A stretch of 16,007 bases of DNA from CAZNKU01 sp964573775. GTDB lineage: Bacteria; Bacillota; Clostridia; Monoglobales; Firm-18. The stretch's first letter is position 1. Every line of letters begins with the position of its first letter. The notes below the pieces were generated by a model, which made no database searches, was not told the origin of the DNA, and saw only the letters and a list, made by a program, of their open reading frames with translations. The position numbers and the translations under genes are program-made. Positions 6,432 to 14,057 of this stretch are shown one piece after another. The DNA lies in NCBI GenBank assembly GCA_964573775.1, contig CAZNKU010000031.1, positions 1-16,007 on the forward strand, written 5' to 3'.

Positions 6432-7661
6432 TTATTTGCACAATTCCATAAGCTGTTCAGTTGTATATGCATCTCTTGAAATTTCACCTTCGTTAATAAC
6501 CTGGTCATAGTGAGTTGCAACAAGTTCTTTTACCATTGCACTTGCAACATCTTCATAATTCGTTGACTCGAATTCCGGTAGCTCAATTCTCTTGATAATG
6601 TGATAACCGTAATCTGATTCAACAAGATCACTCACCTTGCCTACCTTAAGAGCTTTTACGGCATTTTCAAATTCGGCAACCATTTCTCCTGATGTAAATA
6701 CATAACCGTCGGGATTTGTTTCAAGACCCGGATCTTCTGTATATTCAGCCATAAGCTTGTCAAAATCTTCGCCTTTTTTAATTTTTGAAAGAACTGAGCT
6801 TGCTGTGTTTTTATCGGAAATCAGAATGTGCTTTGCTGCCATAAATGTATCTGTATAATATGCAGCCACTTCTTTCTCATCAGGCATATAGATCTGACTA
6901 AGGAAATTATCAAGATCCAAACTGCGGTATTCAATTTCAAGAATGTTTGCCCATACAGCGTCAAGTGTTCCTGGGATTGTTGCACTTAGTTCGGAAACAA
7001 TAGCCTGAATTTCTTCCTTATATTCAAAAGGATAACCAATCTCCCACTTGTTTGCTTCAGATTCAAACAAAGCATAGTTTGTCATCATCATCTTTGCTGC
7101 CTCAATAATTTGTTCCTGGCTGTAAGACTCACCATACTGCAAGATATAAGTATCATAAGTAGCCTTGAAATCAGCCAAAGAAATTTTTGAACCGTTAACT
7201 TCTACAACAGCAGGATCATTTGTAATAATAATCTGTTCTGTTATTGCAACATATTTTACATCAAAGCCCAATGTTTCTGATACAAAACGAAGAGGAACCA
7301 AAGTTCTTCCATTTGTTTCAACACTAGGTACATCCAACGCAACGGTTTCACCGTTAACATCTGCAACAGCTTCGCCTATTATCATAGAGATTGTTTTATC
7401 ACCAAGAGTGACCACGACTTTTGTTTCCTCATGAATGTACTGTACATCTGCACCGAATGTTTCACCGATGATACGTACCGGAACCATTGTTCTGCCCTCA
7501 ACAGTGTAAGGTGCAACTTCCATTGTGTATACGGAGATTTCCCCTTCATCCACCTTTGCGTCATAATCGTTCATTGTAAACTGCATTGTCTTTGCATAAG
7601 CACTTACAGACAACAATGACAGTACAAAAACCAAAGTTAAAAGTATTTTTTTGAAATTCAT
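6432..7661 (-). CDS. Secreted parvulin-type peptidyl-prolyl isomerase with copper-amine-oxidase-like N-terminal domain
   Basis: A 409-residue exported folding factor. Residues 1-23 are a signal peptide with an AYA|K signal peptidase I site. There is no lipobox cysteine, unlike PrsA lipoproteins. Residues about 25-148 form a copper amine oxidase N-terminal-like domain, with the repeated signature GRTMVPVRIIGETFGADV (56-73) and GRTLVPLRFVSETLGFDV (118-135), common in clostridial wall proteins and probably for surface attachment. Residues 150-260 are a helical SurA/PrsA-type chaperone region. Residues 272-361 are the rotamase domain, with KHILI (277-281), the central EDFDKLMAEYTEDP (298-311), and GYHIIKRIE (352-360). 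It likely assists folding of secreted proteins outside the membrane. It has its own promoter (7693-7721) and is divergent from the Ca2+ ATPase gene. Confidence 0.88.
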   Translation of the reverse strand: MNFKKILLTLVFVLSLLSVSAYAKTMQFTMNDYDAKVDEGEISVYTMEVAPYTVEGRTMVPVRIIGETFGADVQYIHEETKVVVTLGDKTISMIIGEAVADVNGETVALDVPSVETNGRTLVPLRFVSETLGFDVKYVAITEQIIITNDPAVVEVNGSKISLADFKATYDTYILQYGESYSQEQIIEAAKMMMTNYALFESEANKWEIGYPFEYKEEIQAIVSELSATIPGTLDAVWANILEIEYRSLDLDNFLSQIYMPDEKEVAAYYTDTFMAAKHILISDKNTASSVLSKIKKGEDFDKLMAEYTEDPGLETNPDGYVFTSGEMVAEFENAVKALKVGKVSDLVESDYGYHIIKRIELPEFESTNYEDVASAMVKELVATHYDQVINEGEISRDAYTTEQLMELCK

Positions 7662-7692
7662 AATTTACAACTCCTCATAAAATTATAAATTA

Positions 7693-7721
7693 ATTATATC
7701 ACAAAAAAAGTCACTTGTAAA
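7693..7721 (-). promoter_or_regulatory. Promoter of the parvulin gene
   Basis: Minus strand TTTACA (7716-7721), 17 bases, TATAAT (7693-7698), 31 bases before the start codon. One copy of the CACTTGTAAATT repeat (7712-7723) overlaps the -35. Confidence 0.75.
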
Positions 7722-7808
7722 TTAAAAATTTGTTATCCTATGGTTTATGGATAAATTTCTGCACTTGTAAATTCTGGTCATAACCACTTGTCCTTTGAAT
7801 AAACTTGT
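7712..7808 (+). repeat. Four ACTTGT motifs in the divergent regulatory region
   Basis: CACTTGTAAATT occurs twice, at 7712-7723 and 7762-7773, exactly 50 bp apart. CACTTGT recurs at 7785-7791 and ACTTGT at 7803-7808. All are in the same direction between the parvulin and ATPase genes. They may be binding sites for one regulator of both genes. I find no convincing sigma-A promoter for the ATPase here. CCTTTG (7792-7797) can also pair with CAAAGG (7810-7815), covering part of the ATPase ribosome binding site. Confidence 0.4.
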
Positions 7809-7828
7809 ACAAAGGGAGTGAATAATCG

Positions 7829-10324
7829 ATGATATGGCATACATTAACAAGTGACGCAGTAGCATCGGAACTTGGTACATCAAAAGCAAAAGGTCTTACA
7901 GATAACGAAGCTTCAAAAAGACATACAGTTTACGGAAAAAATGAAATTCCCGATTCACAAAAAGAAAGTATAATAAAAAAACTATTTAATCAATTTAACG
8001 ACTATATGATAATTATACTGATTATTGCCGCGGTAATATCATTTGCCATAGCAATATATGAAGGGAAAAATGACTTTGTAGAACCCATCGTAATAATATG
8101 TATAGTAGTTTTAAATGCAATAATAGGAGTTATGCAGGAAGAAAAGGCAGAAAAGGCTCTTTCGCAGCTAAAAAAACTTTCTCAGCCTTTAGCAACAGTA
8201 ATACGTAACGGAGAAACAAAACATATACCTGCATATGATCTTGTACCCGGAGATATTATATCTTTAAAGGCAGGAGATTTCGTACCGGCAGATGCCAGAC
8301 TTATAAGCAGTGTTGGACTTTCTGCCGACGAATCCTCGCTTACCGGAGAGTCACACCCTATATGCAAGGAAGCAGAAAAAACATTTGCTGATAACACTCC
8401 CATAGCAGACGTTACAAATATGCTGTGGTCTGCAACAGCGATAACTGCAGGCAACGGAAAAGCCATAGTTACCGAAACTGGAGAAAATACCCAGATTGGC
8501 AAAATAGCAACGGCGATAACAAACAGTTCTACCCCTGCTACCCCACTGCAAAACAAGCTTGAGCAAACAGGAAAGCTTTTAGGAACACTTGCACTTACAA
8601 TATGCACAATTGTTTTTTGCATAGGACTTTTCAAAGATATTCCTCCACTTGAAATTTTTATGACATCAGTAAGCCTTGCTGTTGCGGCAATTCCCGAAGG
8701 GTTGCCTGCCATAGTTACAGTAATGCTTGCCGTGGGCGTTCAGAAGATGGCAAAGAAAAATTCCATTGTACGAAAATTGCCTGCTGTGGAAACACTTGGA
8801 AGTGCCTCGGTTATATGCTCTGACAAAACAGGAACTTTAACAAAAAACAAAATGACTGTTACACAAATACTCGGTGATATATCCAAAATAATATCTACCG
8901 CATTATTATGCTGTAACAATACAGACCCTACTGAAAATGCAATTGTAGAATATGCCGATAACAACCGCATAACAAAACCCATATTAAAAAGAGTAAAGGA
9001 AATACCCTTCAGCTCATCCTCCAAATATATGCTTACAGTAAATAAAAAGGGAAACAAATACATAGTTGCCGTAAAAGGTGCACCTGATGTACTTATACCC
9101 AAATGTCATATGAACCATGAAGAAAAAAAACGGGCATTAGACGAAAATGTCAAAATGGCATCAAAAGGACTTCGTGTTTTGGCAGTGGCAATGTGCGAAA
9201 CCGACTATGTACCGGACAACATTGAACTGCCCCTTAATCTATGCGGACTTATAGGAATATCCGATCCACCCCGTCCGGAAATAGCCGAAGCAATTAAAAA
9301 CTGTAAAAAGTCAGGCATTCGTCCCATTATGATTACCGGAGACCACGCAGGTACGGCATCAGCAATTGCAAAGGAAATAGGTATGTCACCGTATGCTGTA
9401 ACGGGCGTTGAGCTTGACAGAATGTCAGACAGTGAACTGAAAAGGAATATAAAAAAATTTTCTGTTTTTGCACGAGTAACTCCTGAACACAAGGTCCGTT
9501 TGGTAAAAGCCTTTCAGGCTGAAGGTGAAGTTGTTGCCATGACAGGTGACGGGGTAAATGATGCTCCCGCACTTAAGCAGGCAGACATAGGATGTGCAAT
9601 GGGAATAGCCGGAACAGATGTTGCAAAAAGTGCGGCTGATATTGTGCTTACAGATGACAATTTTGCAACAATAGTATCTGCCGTTTTTGAAGGCAGAAGT
9701 ATTTATGAAAACATAAAAAAAGCTGTCCACTTTTTACTTTCAAGTAATATTGGAGAAATTCTTACAATTTTATGTGCCATTGTGGCAGGACTTCCGTCGC
9801 CACTTTCGGCAGTACAGCTTTTGTGGGTTAATCTGATTACCGACTCCCTTCCTGCTCTTGCGCTGGGTATTGATACAAACAACAAAGAAAAAATTATTTC
9901 CCAAAAGCCTGTAAACCGCAAAAAAAGTCTTTTTGCCGACGGACTTGCACTTACTATTTTTCTTGAAGGAATAATGATAGGTGCACTTGCATTGGTTGCA
10001 TTTTGCATAGGCTATTTAAGATACAATAATCAGGATATAGGCAGAACCATGGCATTTTGTGTACTTTCAATGTCACAGCTTGTGCATTCACTTAATGTAC
10101 GCAGTGATTCAAGCATATTTTCATCAGGAACGCAAAAAAACATTTTGTTATTCGGAGCAATATTGACAGGTATTATTTTACAGGTGTTTGTTGTAATTTC
10201 ACCTTTACTTTCGGATTGGTTTTCAACCGTTATGCTAAATGCCGAGCAGTGGAAAATTGTTGCCATACTATCGGTTTTTCCCATTGTTGCAGTGGAATTT
10301 TCAAAACTTTTCAGAATAAAGTGA
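7829..10324 (+). CDS. P-type (P2) calcium-transporting ATPase
   Basis: A cation-motive ATPase that exports Ca2+ from the cytoplasm. The 831 residues show every P-type hallmark: TGES (172-175) in the actuator, PEGLP (289-293) in helix 4, the phosphorylated D332 in DKTGT, KGAP (416-419) in the nucleotide domain, MITGD (501-505) and TGDGVND (572-578). SERCA calcium ligands are matched by E290, N640, E643, T671 and D672. The helix-8 glutamate aligns with Q750, which suggests a single-site pump of the PMR1/LMCA1 kind. The nucleotide domain between DKTGT and KGAP is short (about 80 residues), so the whole protein is smaller than the usual 880-900. AAAGGGAG precedes the ATG by 10 bases. It is transcribed alone and ends at a strong shared terminator. 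Mn2+ transport is an alternative. Confidence 0.9.
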   Translation: MIWHTLTSDAVASELGTSKAKGLTDNEASKRHTVYGKNEIPDSQKESIIKKLFNQFNDYMIIILIIAAVISFAIAIYEGKNDFVEPIVIICIVVLNAIIGVMQEEKAEKALSQLKKLSQPLATVIRNGETKHIPAYDLVPGDIISLKAGDFVPADARLISSVGLSADESSLTGESHPICKEAEKTFADNTPIADVTNMLWSATAITAGNGKAIVTETGENTQIGKIATAITNSSTPATPLQNKLEQTGKLLGTLALTICTIVFCIGLFKDIPPLEIFMTSVSLAVAAIPEGLPAIVTVMLAVGVQKMAKKNSIVRKLPAVETLGSASVICSDKTGTLTKNKMTVTQILGDISKIISTALLCCNNTDPTENAIVEYADNNRITKPILKRVKEIPFSSSSKYMLTVNKKGNKYIVAVKGAPDVLIPKCHMNHEEKKRALDENVKMASKGLRVLAVAMCETDYVPDNIELPLNLCGLIGISDPPRPEIAEAIKNCKKSGIRPIMITGDHAGTASAIAKEIGMSPYAVTGVELDRMSDSELKRNIKKFSVFARVTPEHKVRLVKAFQAEGEVVAMTGDGVNDAPALKQADIGCAMGIAGTDVAKSAADIVLTDDNFATIVSAVFEGRSIYENIKKAVHFLLSSNIGEILTILCAIVAGLPSPLSAVQLLWVNLITDSLPALALGIDTNNKEKIISQKPVNRKKSLFADGLALTIFLEGIMIGALALVAFCIGYLRYNNQDIGRTMAFCVLSMSQLVHSLNVRSDSSIFSSGTQKNILLFGAILTGIILQVFVVISPLLSDWFSTVMLNAEQWKIVAILSVFPIVAVEFSKLFRIK

Positions 10325-10334
10325 GAAAGTATGA

Positions 10335-10365
10335 AAGAAGCCTGCAGTTAATCTGCAGGCTTCTT
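10335..10365. terminator. Bidirectional terminator between the ATPase and abrB-like genes
   Basis: AAGAAGCCTGCAG (10335-10347), loop TTAAT, CTGCAGGCTTCTT (10353-10365): a perfect 13-bp stem between convergent genes. On the plus strand it is followed by a T-rich tract (10368-10379). On the minus strand only a short T run follows, so it should work best for the ATPase. It begins one base from the abrB-like stop codon. Confidence 0.88.
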
Positions 10366-10366
10366 C

Positions 10367-10600
10367 CTATATTTTTTTCTTGCATTCGCCACAAATATGT
10401 TTGCCCAAAAACTCTGTAAGGTCTTCTCTACCGCCACAAAAAACACAGGCATCATAATGTTTCTTCAATACAATGCTATCTCCATCAATGTAAATTTCCA
10501 TAGGATCTCTGATTTCGATATCTAGGTTTCTTCTAAGTTCGATAGGCAACACTATTCTGCCAAGTTCATCAATTCGCCTTACAATCCCTGTTGATTTCAT
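10367..10600 (-). CDS. AbrB/SpoVT-family transition-state regulator with zinc-ribbon-like tail
   Basis: A 77-residue DNA-binding protein. Residues 3-47 are the swapped-hairpin AbrB domain: TGIVRRIDELGRIVLPIELR is the family signature, followed by the EIYIDGDSIVLKK strands. The C-terminal 26 residues carry two CxxC pairs, C52/C55 (CVFC) and C70/C73 (CGEC), probably holding a zinc ion. This short AbrB plus CxxC form is common in clostridia. GGAGG nine bases before the ATG and a near-consensus promoter (10633-10661) support the start. Such proteins control the shift from growth to stationary phase and sporulation. Its targets here are unknown, though it is divergent from the aldolase gene. Confidence 0.92.
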   Translation of the reverse strand: MKSTGIVRRIDELGRIVLPIELRRNLDIEIRDPMEIYIDGDSIVLKKHYDACVFCGGREDLTEFLGKHICGECKKKI

Positions 10601-10632
10601 AGCCTCAAACCTCCTTTTTTCTTACTATTTAT

Positions 10633-10661
10633 ATTATAAACCTTATTAATTTATTTTTCAA
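10633..10661 (-). promoter_or_regulatory. Promoter of the abrB-like gene
   Basis: Minus strand TTGAAA (10656-10661), 17 bases, TATAAT (10633-10638), 33 bases before the start codon. Confidence 0.8.
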
Positions 10662-10737
10662 CACCCAAAATATGAATTATTTGTTAAAAAAATGACAAAA
10701 TATTCACAATATTGCAATACTTTGGTTAAATTAACTA

Positions 10738-10765
10738 TTGCAAATTTTTTATTGTATGGTAAAAT
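10738..10765 (+). promoter_or_regulatory. Promoter of fba
   Basis: TTGCAA (10738-10743), 16 bases, TAAAAT (10760-10765), 34 bases before the start codon. TATTGCAA occurs twice (10710-10717 and 10736-10743, the latter covering the -35), with the inverted repeat GTTAAATTAAC (10725-10735) between. These may be operator sequences. Confidence 0.55.
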
Positions 10766-10798
10766 GTAATAAGTAAATAAATTAAGGAGTGAAAATAT

Positions 10799-11737
10799 AT
10801 GCCATTAGTAACAACAAAAGAAATGTTTAAAAAGGCTTACGAAGGCGGTTACGCTATCGGTGCTTTTAACGTAAACAACATGGAAATTATTCAGGGTATA
10901 ACAGAAGCCGCAAAGGAAGTTAATGCTCCTTTGATTCTTCAGGTTTCTGCAGGTGCAAGAAAGTATGCTAACCACACTTACCTTGTAAAGCTGGTTGAAG
11001 CCGCTATTGAAGAAACAGGTCTTCCAATTGCTTTGCATCTTGACCACGGTGATTCTTTCGAACTTTGCAAATCATGTATTGATGGTGGTTTCACATCAGT
11101 TATGATTGACGGTTCTCACCTACCATATGAAGAAAACATCGAACTTACAAAGAAGGTTGTTGAATACGCTCACGCTCGCGGAGCAGTTGTAGAAGGCGAA
11201 CTAGGTCGTCTTGCAGGTGTTGAAGATGATGTTAACGTTTCAGCTGAAGACGCATCATATACAAGACCTGAAGAAGTTATCGACTTTGTTACACGTACAG
11301 GTGTTGACTCTTTGGCTATTGCTATCGGTACAAGCCACGGTGCTTACAAATTCAAACCGGGCCAGAAGCCACAGCTCAGATTCGACATTCTTGAAGAAGT
11401 TTCAAAGAAGCTTCCGGGGTTCCCAATCGTACTTCACGGCGCATCATCAGTTATTCCTGAATATGTTGAAATGATTAACGCTAACGGCGGTGATATGCCT
11501 GATGCTATCGGTATTCCTGAGGATATGTTAAGACAGGCTGCAAGATCTGCAGTATGTAAGATTAACATTGACTCTGACCTTCGTCTTGCTATGACAGGTA
11601 CAATCAGAAAGTACCTTAACGAAAATCCATCACACTTCGACCCAAGACAATATTTGAAACCTGCTCGTGCAGCTATCAGTGACTTGGTTAAGAAGAAAAT
11701 CGTTAACGTTCTTGGTTGCGATGGTAAAGCTGAATAA
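10799..11737 (+). CDS. fba: Class II fructose-1,6-bisphosphate aldolase
   Basis: This zinc enzyme cleaves fructose 1,6-bisphosphate to dihydroxyacetone phosphate and glyceraldehyde 3-phosphate in glycolysis, and runs in reverse in gluconeogenesis. The 312-residue protein shows the family landmarks: LHLDHG (79-84) with the catalytic D82 and zinc ligand H83, E132-G-E134-LG, GTSHGAYK (177-184) with zinc ligand H180, HGASS (213-217) with zinc ligand H213, and the phosphate-binding KINIDSD (254-260). Codon use is richer in AAC, TTC, GGT and GCT than in neighbouring genes, as expected of a highly expressed gene. AAGGAG precedes the ATG. A terminator follows directly, with a MATE pump gene beyond it on the same strand. 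A tagatose-bisphosphate aldolase of the same family cannot be excluded, but no sugar-specific genes are nearby. Confidence 0.93.
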   Translation: MPLVTTKEMFKKAYEGGYAIGAFNVNNMEIIQGITEAAKEVNAPLILQVSAGARKYANHTYLVKLVEAAIEETGLPIALHLDHGDSFELCKSCIDGGFTSVMIDGSHLPYEENIELTKKVVEYAHARGAVVEGELGRLAGVEDDVNVSAEDASYTRPEEVIDFVTRTGVDSLAIAIGTSHGAYKFKPGQKPQLRFDILEEVSKKLPGFPIVLHGASSVIPEYVEMINANGGDMPDAIGIPEDMLRQAARSAVCKINIDSDLRLAMTGTIRKYLNENPSHFDPRQYLKPARAAISDLVKKKIVNVLGCDGKAE

Positions 11738-11747
11738 TTAATTTAAT

Positions 11748-11783
11748 AAATTATGGCAACTTTTAAGGTTGCCATAATTTTTT
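11748..11783 (+). terminator. Intrinsic terminator of fba
   Basis: AAATTATGGCAAC (11748-11760), 7-base loop, GTTGCCATAATTT (11768-11780), a perfect 13-bp stem ending in six Ts (11778-11783). It sits 10 bases after the fba stop. The ribosome binding site of the next gene starts about six bases after the T run, so that gene may depend on readthrough. Confidence 0.9.
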
Positions 11784-11800
11784 GCAAAAGAGGTGTTTTA

Positions 11801-13171
11801 ATGGAAGAAAATAAAATGGGGACTCAACCTATAAATAAACTTCTTGTAAGTATGGCGGTGCCAATAATTATATCAATGCTTGTTCAGGCACTTTATAATA
11901 TTGTGGACAGTATATTTATAGGGAACTATGACATTAACGGTCTTACTGCCGTATCTCTTGCCTTTCCTTTCCAGAATCTTATGATTGCTGTCGCAACAGG
12001 AACAGGCGTAGGTATGAATGCCGTACTTTCCAAATTTCTTGGTGAAAAAAATATAAAGGGTGCAAATACTGCTGCCGGTAACGGTTTTGTACTTGCTGTT
12101 ATAAGTTCACTGGTATTTGCCGTAATAAGTTTTTTAGGTGCCGGTATTTATTTTAGTGCACAAAACCCAAATCCGGACATTGTAAATTATGGCAAAATTT
12201 ACCTTTGGATTTGTGGCGGCCTTTCATTCGGTGTGTTCGGACAAATTACCTTTGAGCGAATGTTGCAGGCTACAGGAAAAACAAAATACACAATGTATAG
12301 TCAGGGTATAGGTGCAATAATCAACATAATACTTGACCCTATTATGATTTTTGGTTATTTCGGTTTTCCTGAAATGGGTATTGCAGGTGCAGCACTTGCA
12401 ACTGTAATAGGTCAGATAGCCGCAATGTTTATAGCTTTTTACTTCAATGCAACAAAGAATGAATATATAAGGCTTTCAAAAGAAAATATGAAGCTGGACA
12501 AAAAAATAGTGGGGAGAATCTATTCCATAGGTATTCCCTCAATACTTATGGTTGCAATAGGCTCTGTGATGACATTTTGTCTTAACAAAATACTTACGGG
12601 CTTTGACCACGTAAAAACAGTTTACGGTGCAAATGCAGGAACTCTTGCCACAACGGCTTTCGGCGTATATTTCAAACTTCAAAGTTTTATATTTATGCCT
12701 ATATTCGGTCTTAACAATGCTATGGTACCTATTATTGCTTACAATTACGGTGCAAAAAACAGAGAAAGAATTTCCAAAACATTAAAACTGAGCATACTGT
12801 ATGCAACATGTATTATGATAATTGGTTTTGCATTATTCCAGATAATTCCCGACAAGCTTCTTGCAATGTTCAATAACGACCCCGCTTTAATAGGCATTGG
12901 TGTAAGGGCACTTAGAACAATAAGCTATTGCTTTATATTTGCAGGCTTTTGCATTGTGTCTGGCTCGGTATTTCAGGCTTTGGGCAAAGGAAAATACAGC
13001 CTTGCGATGTCAGCGGCAAGACAGCTTTTGTTCCTTCTTCCGATTGCATTTTTGTTCTCACTTACAAAAAACATAGACCTTATATGGTTTGCATTTCCCA
13101 TTGCCGAGCTTGTTGCAGTTGCGTTAAGCTTATTCTATATAAAAAGAATATTCAAAAAAATGGACTTCTAA
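11801..13171 (+). CDS. MATE-family multidrug/Na+ efflux transporter
   Basis: A 456-residue inner-membrane protein with 12 predicted helices in two similar halves, the length and pattern of MATE exporters (MepA/NorM group). These expel cationic drugs in exchange for Na+ or H+. Recognisable parts are PINKLLVSMAVPIIISMLVQALYNIVDSIFIG-like helix 1, GLTAVSLAFPFQNLMIA in helix 2, FERMLQATGKTKY in the cytoplasmic loop, and NAMVPIIAYNYGAKN in the second half. I place the start at 11801 (MEENKMG) with AGAGGTG five bases upstream. The in-frame ATG at 11753 lies inside the fba terminator stem and has no ribosome binding site. No separate promoter is visible. The substrate is unknown. Confidence 0.9.
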   Translation: MEENKMGTQPINKLLVSMAVPIIISMLVQALYNIVDSIFIGNYDINGLTAVSLAFPFQNLMIAVATGTGVGMNAVLSKFLGEKNIKGANTAAGNGFVLAVISSLVFAVISFLGAGIYFSAQNPNPDIVNYGKIYLWICGGLSFGVFGQITFERMLQATGKTKYTMYSQGIGAIINIILDPIMIFGYFGFPEMGIAGAALATVIGQIAAMFIAFYFNATKNEYIRLSKENMKLDKKIVGRIYSIGIPSILMVAIGSVMTFCLNKILTGFDHVKTVYGANAGTLATTAFGVYFKLQSFIFMPIFGLNNAMVPIIAYNYGAKNRERISKTLKLSILYATCIMIIGFALFQIIPDKLLAMFNNDPALIGIGVRALRTISYCFIFAGFCIVSGSVFQALGKGKYSLAMSAARQLLFLLPIAFLFSLTKNIDLIWFAFPIAELVAVALSLFYIKRIFKKMDF

Positions 13172-13181
13172 TAAAAAATGT

Positions 13182-13467
13182 AAAAGGGGCTGTCGCAAAA
13201 TGAAACCATTTTGCGACAGCCCCTTTGGGGTGGAAGAAAAATAGTGCAGATTGGACAAACTGAACCCGCAGGGGTTACCCGAAGGCGTACGGTGGTACGT
13301 CAAGTGGTGAAGTTTGTTCAAAACACAAGGCATTTTATGATAGAAATTCGTCAATGACGAATTTCTGCCTTAAAAAATAATTTATTTTGGCTTTGTTATC
13401 ACATCCAAATAGCTTTATTAAGCTTTTTACTCGCCTTGTGTGGTGTGCGCAATTTTGCGACACCCCT
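13182..13467. repeat. Hairpin-rich 286-bp intergenic element, copy 2 (MITE-like)
   Basis: The left end AGGGGCTGTCGCAAAAT (13185-13201) and the right end, read on the minus strand, AGGGGTGTCGCAAAAT (13467-13452), are near-identical inverted repeats. TAAA flanks both sides (13181-13184 and 13468-13471), a possible 4-bp target duplication. Inside are a perfect 20-bp stem at the left end (13183-13202 with 13207-13226), arms TTGGACAAACT / AGTTTGTTCAA (13251-13261, 13311-13321) around the core GGCGTACGGTGGTACG (13284-13299), and AGAAATTCGTCA/TGACGAATTTCT (13342-13353, 13355-13366). ACACAAGGC/GCCTTGTGT (13323-13331, 13433-13441) pair at longer range, and a hairpin lies at the right end. There is no coding sequence. 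The right end supplies part of the ruvA stop codon. Confidence 0.7.
13183..13226 (+). terminator. Very strong hairpin after the MATE gene
   Basis: AAAGGGGCTGTCGCAAAATG, loop AAAC, and its exact 20-bp complement. It begins 11 bases after the MATE stop codon and would stop transcription coming from fba and the pump gene, although only three Ts follow. It is also the left end of the 286-bp element, so the terminator role may be secondary. Confidence 0.6.
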
Positions 13468-14045
13468 TAAAATTTCATTAAATTTTTAAGTCCGTACTTA
13501 ATCTTTTCCTCAACAGAATATTCTGCAGGGACATCGCGAAGTGCGGTAATAATTTCTGCCTGATTGTAGCCAAGGGCAACAAGGGCATTAATCGTATCAT
13601 CCTCTTCGGGAATGGGTGCCGCAGAATAATTTGACGGCTTAATATCCTGATTTTTAATTTTGTCTTTAAGCTCAAGAATAATTTTCTGTGCCATTTTATT
13701 TCCTACGCCCTGTGCAACGGTAATAGTTTTAGGCTGATTTGTAACTATTGCAATTGCAAGCTCGGAAGCCGTAACACATGAAAGTATTGCAACAGCCGCC
13801 TTAGGCCCTACACCGCTTACAGAAATCAAAAGCTCAAATGCAAACCGTTCTTCAATAGTTGAAAATCCGTAAAGGTCAAAAATATCCTCTCTTACATACA
13901 AATATGTATAGAAAGTAACCTCGCCATCTTTTATATTGGCAAGCGAGCTTTTAGTTGTAATAATTTTATAGCCCACACCGTTTGCCTCTACTACTGCATA
14001 ATTTTCAGTTTTTCTTGTAAGCTTTCCTTTTATATAATCATACAT
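13467..14045 (-). CDS. ruvA: Holliday junction branch migration protein RuvA
   Basis: RuvA binds four-way DNA junctions as a tetramer and loads the RuvB motor during recombination repair. The 192-residue protein has the three family domains: an OB-fold (1-62, starting MYDYIKGKL), two helix-hairpin-helix motifs (SVSGVGPKAA at 75-84 and VAQGVGNKMAQKI at 110-122), and the RuvB-contacting domain III (about 150-192, INALVALGYNQAEI). AGAGGT precedes the ATG, inside a 12-base gap after ruvC, so translation is likely coupled. The stop codon lies at the junction with the 286-bp element. RuvB, normally next in line, is not adjacent. Confidence 0.95.
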   Translation of the reverse strand: MYDYIKGKLTRKTENYAVVEANGVGYKIITTKSSLANIKDGEVTFYTYLYVREDIFDLYGFSTIEERFAFELLISVSGVGPKAAVAILSCVTASELAIAIVTNQPKTITVAQGVGNKMAQKIILELKDKIKNQDIKPSNYSAAPIPEEDDTINALVALGYNQAEIITALRDVPAEYSVEEKIKYGLKNLMKF

Positions 14046-14057
14046 AAAATTTACCTC

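Noticed and set aside
11753..11800. N-terminal extension of the MATE protein
   Set aside because: The ATG is inside the fba terminator stem and lacks a ribosome binding site; the start at 11801 has one.
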